A stretch of DNA of 64,000 nt from Sinotaia quadrata. Its lineage: Eukaryota; Mollusca; Gastropoda; Architaenioglossa; Viviparidae. Shown in pieces: positions 1-34,598 of the stretch. Location of the stretch: positions 13,421,001 through 13,485,000 of the forward strand of contig CM054181.1 in NCBI GenBank assembly GCA_028829895.1, in the 5' to 3' direction. The stretch's first letter is position 1. Each line of letters opens with the position of its first letter. The position numbers and the translations under genes were made by a program. The notes under the pieces were generated by a model, which saw only the letters and a program-made list of their open reading frames with translations, searched no databases and was not told the origin of the DNA.

Positions 1-1900
1 TGTTAATAGGATACTATGTTCTTATGTTCAGGCTGTATTCACTGTTATCTAGAGTGTTTGCAAGCAAAGAATAATTTTTACAGTAGATTTAATGTGTACC
101 ACTGTCCTTTTGAAGTATTATCATCTTTATTTTCAAGGTAATTGTGTCTACAGGTACCTTTTATTGTGAGTAATATTTGCCCTAGTACATTTGGAGGAGG
201 GAAACGCAATATGAGTGTTGGCACTCATTAGCATACTTTAACTCTTTTTGTACAAAAATGTGCTGATTAATAATGTAGTAGTAATACTAGTGTTATTATT
301 AGTTGCATATCACTGAAATATTCTAAATGGGAAAAACACCAGAGTTTGGAGCTTTTTAACATATTTGTTTAGTTTGAGAAAGACAGGTCACCTTCAATAC
401 ATTTGACATTAGAATACTCGTCAGTATTGCTTCCACACTGTCAAGTACACTCCCCCTTGAAAATATTTGTGCATATGTTCGGGGGGGGGGGGGTCATTTT
501 TCAAATGCATAAATCTTTATATTTTTGACAAATATGTACACTGTTCTGCTTGTGTGGCAAGGAGCCTATGGGCAGAGTTGGGTGTTAAAGTATATATTTT
601 TTTTAGATTTATATTCAGTGAGATAGTAAGGTACAGGTCTTGGTGTATTATGTATATAGCGTATGGTGGGTCTTCAGTGGTATGATGTATGGTGTCATGT
701 GTCATAAGATAGGATTAGAGGTTTTGGTAAATGTGATTGGCAGATATTGTAACATACAGTTGTGAAGTGTGTGGTATGGTACACAGTCTGGCTGTTGCAG
801 GACATGTATGGTGTGTGTGTGTGTGTGGTGTAGTGTGATCAAATGAATGTAGGTAATGTATTGAGAATGTTGGGTGAGGGAGAATATAGGTACGTTGCAG
901 GATGGAAGAAAATATAGATGATAAGATACAGGTTAGGAGAATATAGGTAGGATAGAGGGTGAGAGATATAGGTAGGTAGGCTATGGGGTGAAAGATATAC
1001 GTAGGCTAACCTACGGGGTGAAAGATATAGGTAGGATACAGGTGAGAGGTTATATATAGGATACAGGTGAGAGGATATAGGATATAGACTACTGGATGGG
1101 AGGGATGTAAGGGGCAGAGAAGTGAGGTTTAGGGTGGTTTGCTGTGGTACACAAGGAGTGCGATTTGCTGTATTGTGCTATATAAAAAGTGTTGTGGTTT
1201 TATATTATGGTCTGCAGGGGGGGGGGTTACGATTTTGTCAGCTGTTTCTTAACTTCCATGTGATGTGACGAAGAGTAATGCTATTGACAGTGTGTTCATG
1301 AATGGTGGTGTCTGATGTGGTATTTATTAGTAAACCCTTTTCATTTATGTACAGTGCATGTACTTGTTCTCTGTATGGTAAAAAGCAGCACTTGAAAGTT
1401 TAATTGTTTATAATTTTATTTGCTTATATTTTGCAATAATAAATACTGTTTGTTTGGTGATTAATGATTGTTTTAAAATATTGTCTGTATTTTTATGAAG
1501 AACTTTCAACAAAATATTTAGTGGCATCAATTAAAATCTTTAATTATTTGTACTTTCCAATTGACCTGTGCTGCAGTATCTTTCCTTACAGTTTTATACA
1601 CTGTAATTGTAAAATAAAAATAATACCAATTCATTGTATTTGTAATAGCAAAATGTTAGTATTTAGGATGTGTTATCTGTAATAAGTTTACAAAATAGTA
1701 GTATTTACTTGACCTGTTTCAGATTTTAATGACAAGCGTTAACTGATGTTTGTTAGTAAGAAAATCATGCACAGGCTGACCTTCACTGTATTAATAGTTC
1801 TAGTGGCATTTAATCACTAGTATTGTCTGTCATCTTGACCAATATATAGTATTTTAATTATTCAATGCTGTCTGTTGTCTTGACCAGTATATAAAATTTT
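1..1900. other. No recognisable gene; GT-rich and AT-rich sequence
   Basis: No exon with protein-like content was recognised on either strand. The stretch holds a G homopolymer near 481-493, a short GT run near 810-827, degenerate TAGG/GATA-like repeats and a G run near 1217-1226. AATAAA at 1438-1443 is followed by GT-rich sequence, so the plus strand could be the 3' UTR of a gene lying to the left, but nothing else supports this. Confidence 0.4.
898..1090. repeat. Degenerate short-unit repeat (GAGAATATAGGTAGGATA-like)
   Basis: Variants of gagatataggtaggata recur with irregular spacing, interrupted by point changes and small indels. It looks like an old, decaying simple or minisatellite repeat. 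Confidence 0.6.
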
Positions 1901-1918
1901 ATGGGTTTTATTTGTACA

Positions 1919-2043
1919 TTTGGGTGTACTGACATTTTATGTGTGTTAGAAAAAGAATGTATGTACTTTTGGGTGTACTGACATTTTATGTGTGTTAGAA
2001 AAAGAATGTATGTACTTTTGGGTGTACTGACATTTTATGTATA
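1919..2043. repeat. 49-bp tandem repeat, about 2.5 copies
   Basis: The unit starting tgggtgtactgacatttt recurs at 1921, 1970 and 2019, a period of 49 bp. The copies are almost identical, so the duplication is recent. Confidence 0.9.
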
Positions 2044-2929
2044 TTTTTACCTTTTCCAAATTTTTAATTTCTCTCGTTCCGCTAAAGGTTGTTTTTCAAT
2101 TTGTATCATTCAGTCATAATGACCTTTAAAATTCACCTTCACAGAAAACTAAAAATAAATATACTCCTGTCATTTAAACCTATATGCCAATTCTGTCATT
2201 CATTCTTAGAGATTATATATACCCATTTTCACATCATAGCATATATACAGCTAACAGCTGTCTTGTTTAGTCTCTGTGGATATTTTCATTTGAAGAATTT
2301 TTTAAAGTGACAATCACAGGCATAATGTTGAGAAATGTATCACAATATTGTGGAGTAGTAAAGTGTTGTTTGAGTTTGGATCGTATTCATAATATTCAAA
2401 GAGAAAGGTTGGTTTGCTGAGTTATAAACAGTTTTTTTCCTGTTTGCTGTTTGTTTGTAAATAATGTTGCATGTTTAATGCTTTTAGTGTTGGAGGTGGG
2501 CATATGTATGATTAGATACATTCCTAAGTAACAGCACACATTGACAGTTTTCTACACACAAATGTTGATTTGGAACCTAGTCTCTTAGAGTTCCTGTTTA
2601 CCATTTTGGTCTGTCTTTCTCCAGTTGATATGCAAACTTTTCCAATAGATACAGCAGGTATTTCTTTTCTTTAACCAAGGTGGTTTTAATGTTTATAGAG
2701 AGAAAAAAATAGTTGAACAGCTGTTACTCCTCTAATAGGCATTTTGTCACAGTTGAAGAAGCAAAAATCCATTTGAATTATGCACATTGTAACCCTACCA
2801 CCCTCACAAAAGAAATAATATAAATTTACATGTAATAGTCATTGATCACTTGTTTGTTGTATTTTATGGACAAATCACAAAAATTGCAGTTTTAGTAGAA
2901 CATGCCGTTTAACAAGTCAGAATAGATTA

Positions 2930-3045
2930 AAGGAATTTACAATAAACTACATTTCTGTACCAGTTGTGTGATGTAAACCTATGGACTTTACAATGAACTA
3001 CATTTCTGTACCAGTTGTATAATGTACACCTATGGAAACCATTGT
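2930..3045. repeat. 51-bp tandem duplication
   Basis: Two copies share the core ctacatttctgtaccagttg, offset by about 51 bp. Weaker related sequence (ccagttgtatgagatatacc) continues to about 3160. Confidence 0.8.
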
Positions 3046-3317
3046 TCACGTGGTATGATTGATATATACCTACAAGTTATCTAAATAGCTGTACATCTGG
3101 CATGAGTGATGTAAACCAGTTGTATGAGATATACCTGATACAAATTATGTAAACCGATTGTACACCAGGAAAAGTTGATTGGGGTGGGGGGTAGGAAAGG
3201 AAGAAGGTGGATTAGATTCTGCTTATAAGTGGCAGTAACATTTGCAGAGTTGTCATGACATGCTGATGGTAAATGAATCAGTTGTGTGCACTGGTAATAA
3301 ACAGACTTGAAAGAGAG

Positions 3318-3660
3318 GTTTGCCATTCTGGTGTTTCAATTATATAGTGGTAATAAAAACAGTAAAAAAGAGGCCTATTGGGGATACAAGCTATGCACAG
3401 TTGTAATAAAAGTGGTAAAACACAGGCCATTCAGGATACCAGTTATGCATAGTGGTAATAAAAGAAGGCCATTCAGGATACCAGTTATGCATAGTGGTAA
3501 TAAAAGAAGGCCATTCAGGATACCAGTTATGCACAGTGGTAATAAAAGCAGAAAAGAAATCAGAGGCCATTCAGAGGTAACAATTATACACTCATAATAA
3601 GAAGCAGTAAAAATTATGCCATTCCAGGGTTAATAATGTTAATAAAAGCATTGAGGGGCC
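3318..3660. repeat. 42-bp minisatellite
   Basis: The unit beginning ggccattcaggataccag recurs at 3425, 3467 and 3509 with an exact 42-bp period. Degenerate copies lie on both sides. Because 42 is divisible by three, the array gives an open frame that is not a gene. Confidence 0.9.
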
Positions 3661-4244
3661 AATGATTTTTTAAGTTCTGGTTTGATAACATCTTCGTATT
3701 TTTAAATCTGAAGTGCAACTAGATCATTTTGGCTGTCTTTATAGAACATTTGAAAGATCCTGTTATAAGACCTTTAGTAAGTAGAGTCTGCTTTATCATT
3801 CAGATCATTAGATGCTTATAGAGCAAAAGAAATTAATACAATATGTTGTGGTACTTAGAAATAAATATAACTTGAGATATCTGAAATATGAATCATTTCA
3901 TTTATAATAAATTTGCACATTATAAACGTGTGTAGGATGATTTGTAGTGGGTTTTTTTATTATCTGGCAAATACATATTTACAATACAAAGTCAATTTAA
4001 AAAACGTTAAATTTCTTTTTCAAACCATGTTTAGCATAATTTACAGTTATTTAACATATTTTAAATTATTTCATCAGTCATTTAAACCCACTGTTATCCA
4101 CATGCATTGAAAGTTGTGATCTCTTTAAAAATGTGAAAACTATGTTGTTTAGATATGCGGATAACAGCTGTATTTATTGAACTCATACCATCATCTTTGT
4201 CAATTCATGCACTTGTGATTTAGTGCATAGCAACTTTACCAATG

Positions 4245-4415
4245 TTTTTGTCTTTGAGATTTCCTTGCTTTAGTGCCTATAACAAGTCTCCCTTTTCTGC
4301 CAGCCTTAAGTTTCCTTGCTTAGTACCTATAGCAAGTTGTCTCCCTTTTCCGTCAGCTTTCGTTTTCTTTGCTTTAGTACCTATAACAAGTTGTCATTTT
4401 CTGTAAGCCTTCATT
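4245..4415. repeat. About 60-bp tandem repeat, 3 diverged copies
   Basis: The motif ttccttgctttagtgcctat, followed by aacaagtctcccttttctg, occurs three times with small indels. Confidence 0.75.
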
Positions 4416-4419
4416 TTTA

Positions 4420-6830
4420 GTTAATTTAATTCAAAGTTTGTTTAATTCTTAAGAATAGCATGTAATGTGTGTTGTTACAGATTCCATATTGTACCCTAAT
4501 TTAATATGTATGCATAGTTATACTTCATTTCTATTGATTAGTTTGTATGGACTGCTTATTTCAACATGTTTCTCAGTACTTCCTTGGCCATTAGAACATT
4601 CTGCACTTGAGAAAGACGAGGGTCTGTGTACTTGACTACTTGTAGATACTCAGCACAACAATAAAATATAATGTGTTACCTTGTGTGTTAAAACACTTAC
4701 TGTTGATGTAAATATGTTGTAATTTTGTATATATGTAGTTGGTGAAATTAAAATCAGCAGTGGGAGACAATTGAGTTTGAAATAAATTTTTTAAATCATT
4801 ACTTTGTTTATTTTGTTTGGAGGGGGTGGAGGTTGTGAAATGGAGGTCTTGCACACTTTGCATTACTAATCTTAAGATGAGTAGACATTTCAAATAAGAA
4901 GTGCCAAGTTATGCAACTTCTTTTATCTTTATAAAGTTAATTTATTAACATTTCTTTCACAAAAGATGTTTAAAAACAAGTCACCAGAATTTCTTGTTTT
5001 GAAGTGATAAAATTTATTATACTAATCTCATCCATACACATATATAACCAAACCATACACACAATAGCAAACTAGAATTTTTTCTTTTAATACACATAAA
5101 TATATACAAACATAATTGTTGATATTGGAAGACAATAAACTAATAAGTAAAAACTTTATTTTAATTTATGATTATGAAATTTATAAAAATAGTGTTTGGT
5201 ATCATTCTATAAGCATATTTTTTTTTTTACAAAACTGTTAACTTATTATTTATTTGTGTTTACTGCATATAGTGTATTTTTAATAATGGAAGAAAAAATA
5301 ATTATAATAAATTTAGTACAATTTCAGTTGTCAAATTCTAAATACTGGACATGCTTTTAATAAGATTTTTAAAAATATATAAAGTAATTTAAAATTGCAA
5401 TAAACATTACAATACAATTACTATAGTGTAATTGCCTAGCAATAACAGCAAAATAAAAAACAAACGTGAGGTCTGTGTATGTAAATAATGTGCAAACATG
5501 AACTTGAGCATTTTTCTTAAACCCACATTACAATAACAATTGGAATCACAATAACAGGACTTACAATTTAATATTTTCACAAAATCATATCACAATTTTA
5601 ATACATAATTTGAACCTACAGCTAATTTTAAACAAAATTTTATATATTTTACTTTATATATTCTTTTTTTTCTTAATATTTATCTTAAATGTCTCAAAAT
5701 AATGTACAAATATTTTGTACTCAAAACAAAAAAATGGTATCTCTTTACACATTTTTTTTCCTTTCTCTGAATTTTTTTTTTAATGCCTACACTACTTAGT
5801 ATGACTTCAAATCCATTCTCTGTGCTACATGTTTGTTAATTTTGTTGTCATAATTACTCATCATAAACACTATATATTAGATCAGGACATTTGACTAGTG
5901 CATGGAATGCAATTCAAAGCTAAAGATACTGTAATACATAACATTTATTGTGGACAATCGCTCATCCAAAACTGTTAAAATGAAAACCTTTTTCACTGTA
6001 AAATGACAAGAGATGGCATGGTTCTGTAAACCTTTCTTCACTGTAAAATGTGTTGGACTATTAATACAAAAGAACATTTTAATGCTGATAATACAATTAA
6101 CATTTAATGTCTGGCACATGAAATAAATGTGCGATCAACTTTACTAAACAGTAAGCTGTCTCGTGAACATGATAAAATGTGTCAACACTTTATTCCATAA
6201 AAAGTTATATTTTAACACATTTATTATAAGTTTGAGCATTGTATAAAGCTCTAAATAACACAAAAGGTAACAAAAAAAAAAACCATGACTTTTGTTTGAC
6301 CTCTAAATGCAACTAACATGGGAGGAAAAGAGGATATTGCTGATTTTAGCTGCATAATAAATTAGTTTTGTTTTGTTTCTCAAATACACCAGAATTCTTG
6401 ATTGTTTAATAATAATATATTTGTAGTATTGATAACTGAAGAGAAGAGCAATATTTTTAGTAACTGGTGACAAATTTTTATTTTATATATCTTTTTGTAA
6501 AGAAATCAAATAAGTTCCACCAAGTGACAGTTTAGCAGATTTATTAAAATAGAATTATTAATTACACAAGCTATTTATGTATATGAATTTGTATCTGTTG
6601 TTTTCTTTTTAAATTAAGATAAATTACTTATTTACTGATTCTGAATGCAAGTAATTTTTAAATCAAAAAAAATATTCAATTTATTATTCATAATTTTCAT
6701 AAAAACGCTCTTGAATAGCATAACAGGAAAATGGGAGATTGGACAAAAGTTAAGCAGTCAAGTGAAGGAAAAACTTGTATGTCTACAAATAAGAACACAT
6801 GTCTACATAGGGAATATACTTTCTGAACAC
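4420..6830. other. AT-rich stretch without recognised gene
   Basis: Very AT-rich, with many A/T homopolymers. No exon with splice sites and protein-like content was recognised on either strand. Part of it might be distal 3' UTR or downstream flank of AIF1, which is transcribed leftward. The AIF1 cleavage site could not be placed. Confidence 0.4.
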
Positions 6831-6837
6831 TTTGAAT

Positions 6838-7130
6838 ATTGCTGGAAATGTTCTAACCTGATCAAATGTTTGCTGGAAATATTTCAACTTATGCTAATGT
6901 TTGCTGGAGAGGTTTTAATCTGTTCAAATGTTTGATGGAAATATTTTAACTTATTCCAATGTTTGCTGGAAATGTTTTAACTAATTCCAATGTTTGCTGG
7001 AAATGTTTTAACTTATTCAATGTTTGCTGGAAATGTTTTAACTTATTCAATGTTTGCTGGAAATGTTTTAACTTATTCCAATGTTTGCTGGAAGTGTTTT
7101 AACTTATTCCAATGTTTGCTGGAAATATTG
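6838..7130. repeat. About 30-bp minisatellite, 9-10 copies
   Basis: Copies of caatgtttgctggaaatgtt, followed by ttaacttatt, run in tandem. The middle copies are nearly identical and the outer ones more diverged. Open frames across the array are a consequence of the period. Confidence 0.92.
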
Positions 7131-7676
7131 CGATATGAGTGGAGAGAAAGCAAACTAAGAACAACATTCATATCTAAAAAGAGACATCATGCATGCTGGG
7201 GATGATACTTTGAGAAAATCCAATGATTAACCCTCAATGAGAAATTATGATTCACAAGTCAAAAAAAATCTAAAAATTTGTGTTAGTGTGTGTGAGCATG
7301 AATGCACGTGTTCTCTCTCTCGTTTTTATTCATCCATATCTATACACAGCTCTACACACAAGCACCCAACCCTAAAGCAGTCACATACAAATACCCCTTC
7401 TCCCAATCACCCCCATCATCCCTGCAAGCAATTACTCTTTTAAATATCAATCACTGGCAACAGTCACACACACAAACACACAAGCACAAGGCAAAATGCT
7501 TTTCAAAGAAAAATTACAAAAAATACATTCTATAATCTATACTCACTAAACAATCAAGTAATATGAAAAGGTTAAAATATACAAATACAAAAACAAATGT
7601 GCTTTGTGAAGCATGTCCAAATGATTGCCTGACTCTTAACTGCTGGAATCTAAGGACTGACAAGCACAAAATGTAT

Positions 7677-8040
7677 GATACACAGAAAAATATATAATTA
7701 CAGACTAAACATATCAACTTAGGAAATAAACCTCTGCAATCGTAGTACTAACATGATTCAAGCATTAAGTACACAGAAAAAATATATGATTATAGACTGA
7801 TCATACAGACTTAGGAAATAAACCTCTGCAATTTTAATACTAACATGATTCGAGCAATAAGTACACAGAATAATATGTAATTACAGTCTAAACATAGTGA
7901 CTTATGAAATGAATCTCTGAAATGTTACTACTAACATGATTCATGCAATAAGTACACAGAAAAAAATATAACTACTGATTGATCATGTCAAGAAATAAAC
8001 CTCTGCTATTTTAGTACTAATATGATTTGAACCAAAAAAT
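7677..8040. repeat. About 85-90-bp tandem repeat, 4 diverged copies
   Basis: A unit containing tacacagaaaaatatat, aggaaataaacctctgcaat and tactaacatgattcaagcaa repeats four times with progressive divergence. It lies 3' of the AIF1 stop codon and may be within the AIF1 3' UTR or its flank. Confidence 0.8.
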
Positions 8041-8446
8041 AAGCAATGAACACTAAATTCTGTTACCCTAAGTATGCAAAAACATACGTAGCAATTAAAA
8101 AAATGAAATAAGTAAACAGAGGAAGAGTGTGTATTAAAAGAAATACTGTCTTGATAATTGTAAAACTACACAGAAATATATATAATATAGTCAAACTATG
8201 TCTTGTAAAATGCAAAACTAGTGATGTAAACAAAAACTAATGTCAATAATGAAATCTAACTGTTCCAACACAGATGAAGGATGAAATGTGTAGACTTGTG
8301 AAACAGTTGTCCAAATATCTGTAGAGATTGGAATCGTGCTAACAATGATGTCAGTTGTAAAAGGACTGGTCTTTGGAGTATCTATCACTAAGAATGAAAT
8401 CCAGGTGCCAACATGATTAAGTCATAAAAGGAGCTGGTCCATCTCA

Positions 8447-31305
<22,859 letters not shown>

Positions 31306-31560
31306 TTTGACACTTGCTGAAATGTTCTTGTAATCCGATCTTTGTCACGTCTCGATCCTTGACTCTCTCTTTCCCGTACAATTATGCGTTTCTCGCTTTT
31401 TTCCCACGTCCCGGCCCCCTCACTTCGCGCGCACGCCACTCGGCAGACTACTGCCTGATCGTCTGCTATCACCACTGCCGAGCGAAACTTCCTGCTACTA
31501 CGAGCAGACGATACGCGTGAAGGCGCAAGTCATGTGACACGAAAAAGTTCACGTGATCCA
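31306..31560 (-). promoter_or_regulatory. Probable AIF1 5' UTR and promoter region
   Basis: This is the sequence immediately upstream of the AIF1 start codon on the minus strand. It is richer in C, G and CpG (for example near 31400-31520) than the surrounding AT-rich DNA, which is typical of invertebrate promoters of broadly expressed genes. No TATA box or start site can be assigned with confidence. Confidence 0.45.
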
Positions 31561-31564
31561 ACAG

Positions 31565-32390
31565 ACAATGTTCAATGATGTCAACTACGTTAAAGCTAGG
31601 AATGCTTCGTTGGTGTACACATAAAGTGGGCCTCGATTAACGAACGGGCACAAAGGGCTCCACAATCACTCATTAACTGGAAATCCTGTTAAGTGTTATT
31701 TCAATAAGAATATTTTAATGTAAGACAGTTAATACTACGTTTGTTCGTTAAAAGAAATGAAGGTTGTAACTCGTTAACCGAAAATAATCTTGATCTCATT
31801 GAAGACAGGAATAGTGTCTCTGGTTGGTGTGTGAAGAAGATGGGTAGGTGGGTACTTAGATCTTTTATAGGAATAAACGTTTATTCATCATTATATTTAT
31901 TAGAGGCTTTCAGGTATGTTGAGGAGGGAAGTCATTGTATTTTTTAAAAAAATAATTATACATACCATGGCTCAGAATTTGAAAACAGAATATTAATTGG
32001 TGCGGTATTTGCACTAATTAATTCTTCTCCCCTCCCCCCGATCACAAAACATTTTATTATAAGTAATTAAACAGTAATCTGACCAGCCACGGACGACAGT
32101 TTTCCTTACAGACAGGACTTGAGGCAGAATGCTTAAATTAGACTTATCACTGATTCTGAAGAACTTGTATTTTCGAAGCTAAGAATTCTGTAACAAAAGT
32201 CATTTTACATTTTAAGGACGATTTAATATATACCATACCAATAATTAGTAGTTTCTTAAATTCGAATGTACGTATGCGATTTTGTAAATGAAATTATTGC
32301 CTGCTGCACTACTAAAATGAAAGCTGTACATTGACGAACAACAAAAGGTCGAAATCAGCTATAAGACTTAAAAATAAAAAGGCAGTTTAA
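31565..32390. other. Intergenic region between divergent AIF1 and CMSS1, no gene seen
   Basis: AT-rich. A 68-codon ORF near 31741-31947 has no recognisable features and is regarded as chance. Confidence 0.5.
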
Positions 32391-32396
32391 AAAATC

Positions 32397-32477
32397 TTTG
32401 CCAATTAATGCTCCCTCGTAAAGATCAAATCTACCTTTTCTAGATTTGATCTTTACGAGGGAGCATTAATTGGCAAA
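32397..32477. repeat. Perfect 37-bp inverted repeat, 7-nt loop
   Basis: The left arm 32397-32433 and right arm 32441-32477 are exact reverse complements, separated by ccttttc. The arms begin tttgccaattaatgctccct and are unrelated in sequence to the other 37-bp hairpin near 20.3 kb. Confidence 0.97.
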
Positions 32478-32741
32478 AAAATCAGTGTCATTATGGCAGT
32501 CAGTTATAAAGATAGAATGGTCTCAATTGAATAATTTCATTACAACGACTGACAGAGATATACGAGTATTAATAATTCCATTTAATAATTTCATATTGAA
32601 TTTAATAGAAGTATAAATATGTGAGCGGACTTTTTTCACAGAAAACAAGCATCTGTTACAACTAAAGATATTTAAAATGATGTTAATTTATACTGCTAGA
32701 ACATGGATATACTTACAAGCAATAATATTGATGATGTTTGT

Positions 32742-33720
32742 GGTGGAGTAAATTTGCTTGTCCCTATTTTAATTGATTATGTTGCATCTTTTATGCTGTA
32801 TGAGTGTATCAGGCTAATGAAATCTGTTGAAGGATTTTAAGTAGAGAATGATTGTAAGAAAGAATTGAGTATAGAGATGGTGGATTTGGAACGTATGTCA
32901 TTCCCTGATTGTTTTCAGGAAAGAAGAAAGCCTTTCATCTTACTTCTCCTCTTCTTTGTATGTAGAGAAGTATCCATCCTAACGGGTGGGAATTGTGATG
33001 ACTCACTGCACCCTGTATATGTGCATCGGTAAGTGTGTCCAACTCCACTGTAGAACTTTCTAGTAAAAGGAGTGCTAGAAGTTCATTACTGTTATTGCCT
33101 ACTTGAGAAGCTAATATAGGAAACGCGTACCTAGATTAGTCTCGAGGGATCTACAGTGCTGGAACATTTTACAACATGTTTAGCAGAGCACACAGAAGAT
33201 TGACTATCCTATTGTAAACAATAAACTTGTGACATTGTTACAAAAACCCAGGACTGTTGCAGCTTACTTCATTAAACAGGTTATGTACAAACTATTATCA
33301 TATCACTCTATAATACCTTATCATAGAAGAAATAGTCCTGTGATTTTTTTTTTAATACTAATCTGACTGCTGAATTATGTATTAGGATATAAGACTGAAT
33401 AAGTATTGGAATTACTTGAATGTTGTTTCATGGAATATTAATGTCAAATAACCTTCTCACTATGTTTGTTGTATGTATATTTGATTATTGATTTAATAAA
33501 TGTATTGTTAAATATCTTAACTTTCTTACACTTTTTATTAAACTATATATTGGAGTGACAGTGGTTGGTTGGGAGCTCATTAATATAAATAAGGACGGAT
33601 TTGTTACTCCTTTAGTAAGACGTTTCCACCTATGAAAATACTGTGTGGCAGTAAAACGACTGTCTTATTATGGAAGAAAGAAGACTTTTACAACACAAGT
33701 ATAATCCGCCAAGTGAGAGA
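32742..33720. mobile_element. Diverged, incomplete copy of a long-TIR DNA element
   Basis: The start ggagtaaatttgcttgtccc matches the terminus of the element near 56.85 kb. The segment 33420-33690 is clearly similar to 57590-57860 (shared blocks such as gatttaataaat, ggttgggagctcattaa, ctcctttagtaag). The middle is poorly alignable by eye and no matching right terminus was found. No transposase ORF was seen. Confidence 0.65.
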
Positions 33721-34161
33721 AGAGTGGTGTCTCTTGGGAGAATTATTAATAAACATAAATTAAGATTTCCCCATCATTTGTAATTAGTTATGGATGATTA
33801 ATAATAATAATCATAATCAGTAACAAAAGGGTGCATGTCACAATGTTATTAACACTAAACTTTAGTAATTTTCTACAAATGAATTTCGATAAGAATGCTA
33901 GCTATTTCCGTCTGTGAATAAACAGTAATAAACCAGTCAGTTATTGTAAGCTCATTAGTGTCCTATCAGAGTTGAAATATCAATATAAAACTAATAATAT
34001 ACGCTAATTGTTGTCTTTAAAAAAAAACCACAACGTTTTGCATAAATAGAATGCTTGCGATGCGATATAAAGTTTAACTTCTTAATGCTGTGGTGGTGGT
34101 AGTGGTGATATCCGCAAAACAGCTAGTAAAAAATAGAGACGTGTTATCACAAGGTCTAGAC

Positions 34162-34336
34162 CAGGGGTTATAAACCGGGGGTCCATGGATGGGCTTCAGG
34201 AGGTCCGCGAAAGTCAAATAAATATTCACTATATTTTTATATTCTGCTTATGTGCAATTTTTTTTAAGAGGGGGGGGGGATAGATTTCACCAGATTTTCA
34301 ATGGAGTCCTGACTCAAAAATGGTTAATAACCACTG
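34162..34336. mobile_element. 175-bp non-autonomous hAT-type transposon (MITE)
   Basis: The element begins CAGGGGTTATAAACC. The reverse complement of its end is CAGTGGTTATTAACC, a 15-bp imperfect terminal inverted repeat of hAT type. It is flanked by a perfect 8-bp target duplication, GTCTAGAC, at 34154-34161 and 34337-34344, as expected of hAT insertions. It carries no ORF. It lies about 220 bp upstream of the CMSS1 start codon. Confidence 0.88.
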
Positions 34337-34344
34337 GTCTAGAC

Positions 34345-34555
34345 CCTTTCCTTCACCCCCTCTCTGCGTGACACCATTTTTAATTAGCAGGTTTGAAGAA
34401 AGTTATCGTCGTCAATTAGGGAGAGCATTTGCGCTTCCGGTTTTTGGCGATTTTGCGCAAACGAAAGTTATCGATATATGTATACGTCATGAATGGAGAT
34501 TGGCGCCCCGTATAACTCTGATAGATTTGATAGAGTTTTTCCCCTTGCATTACCA
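34345..34555 (+). promoter_or_regulatory. Probable CMSS1 promoter and 5' UTR
   Basis: This is the segment between the hAT-type MITE and the CMSS1 ATG. It contains CpGs and pyrimidine-rich sequence and is less AT-rich than the introns. The transcription start cannot be placed. Any core promoter must be close to, or overlap, the transposon. Confidence 0.4.
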
Positions 34556-34598
34556 ATGGCGGACGATTTAGAAGATGAGTGGTGGGAAGAAAATAAAG
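34556..34598 (+). CDS. CMSS1: CMSS1 coding exon 1
   Basis: ATG at 34556 with +4 G encodes MADDLEDEWWEENK and the first base of Gly, then donor GTAACT. The Trp-Trp acidic N-terminus is a family hallmark. Confidence 0.95.

Noticed and set aside
6990..7205. Repetitive ORF with FAGNVLTYSM units
   Set aside because: Minisatellite translation.
34320..34571. Plus-strand 83-codon ORF overlapping the CMSS1 start
   Set aside because: A different frame from CMSS1. It begins inside the hAT-type MITE and has no domain.
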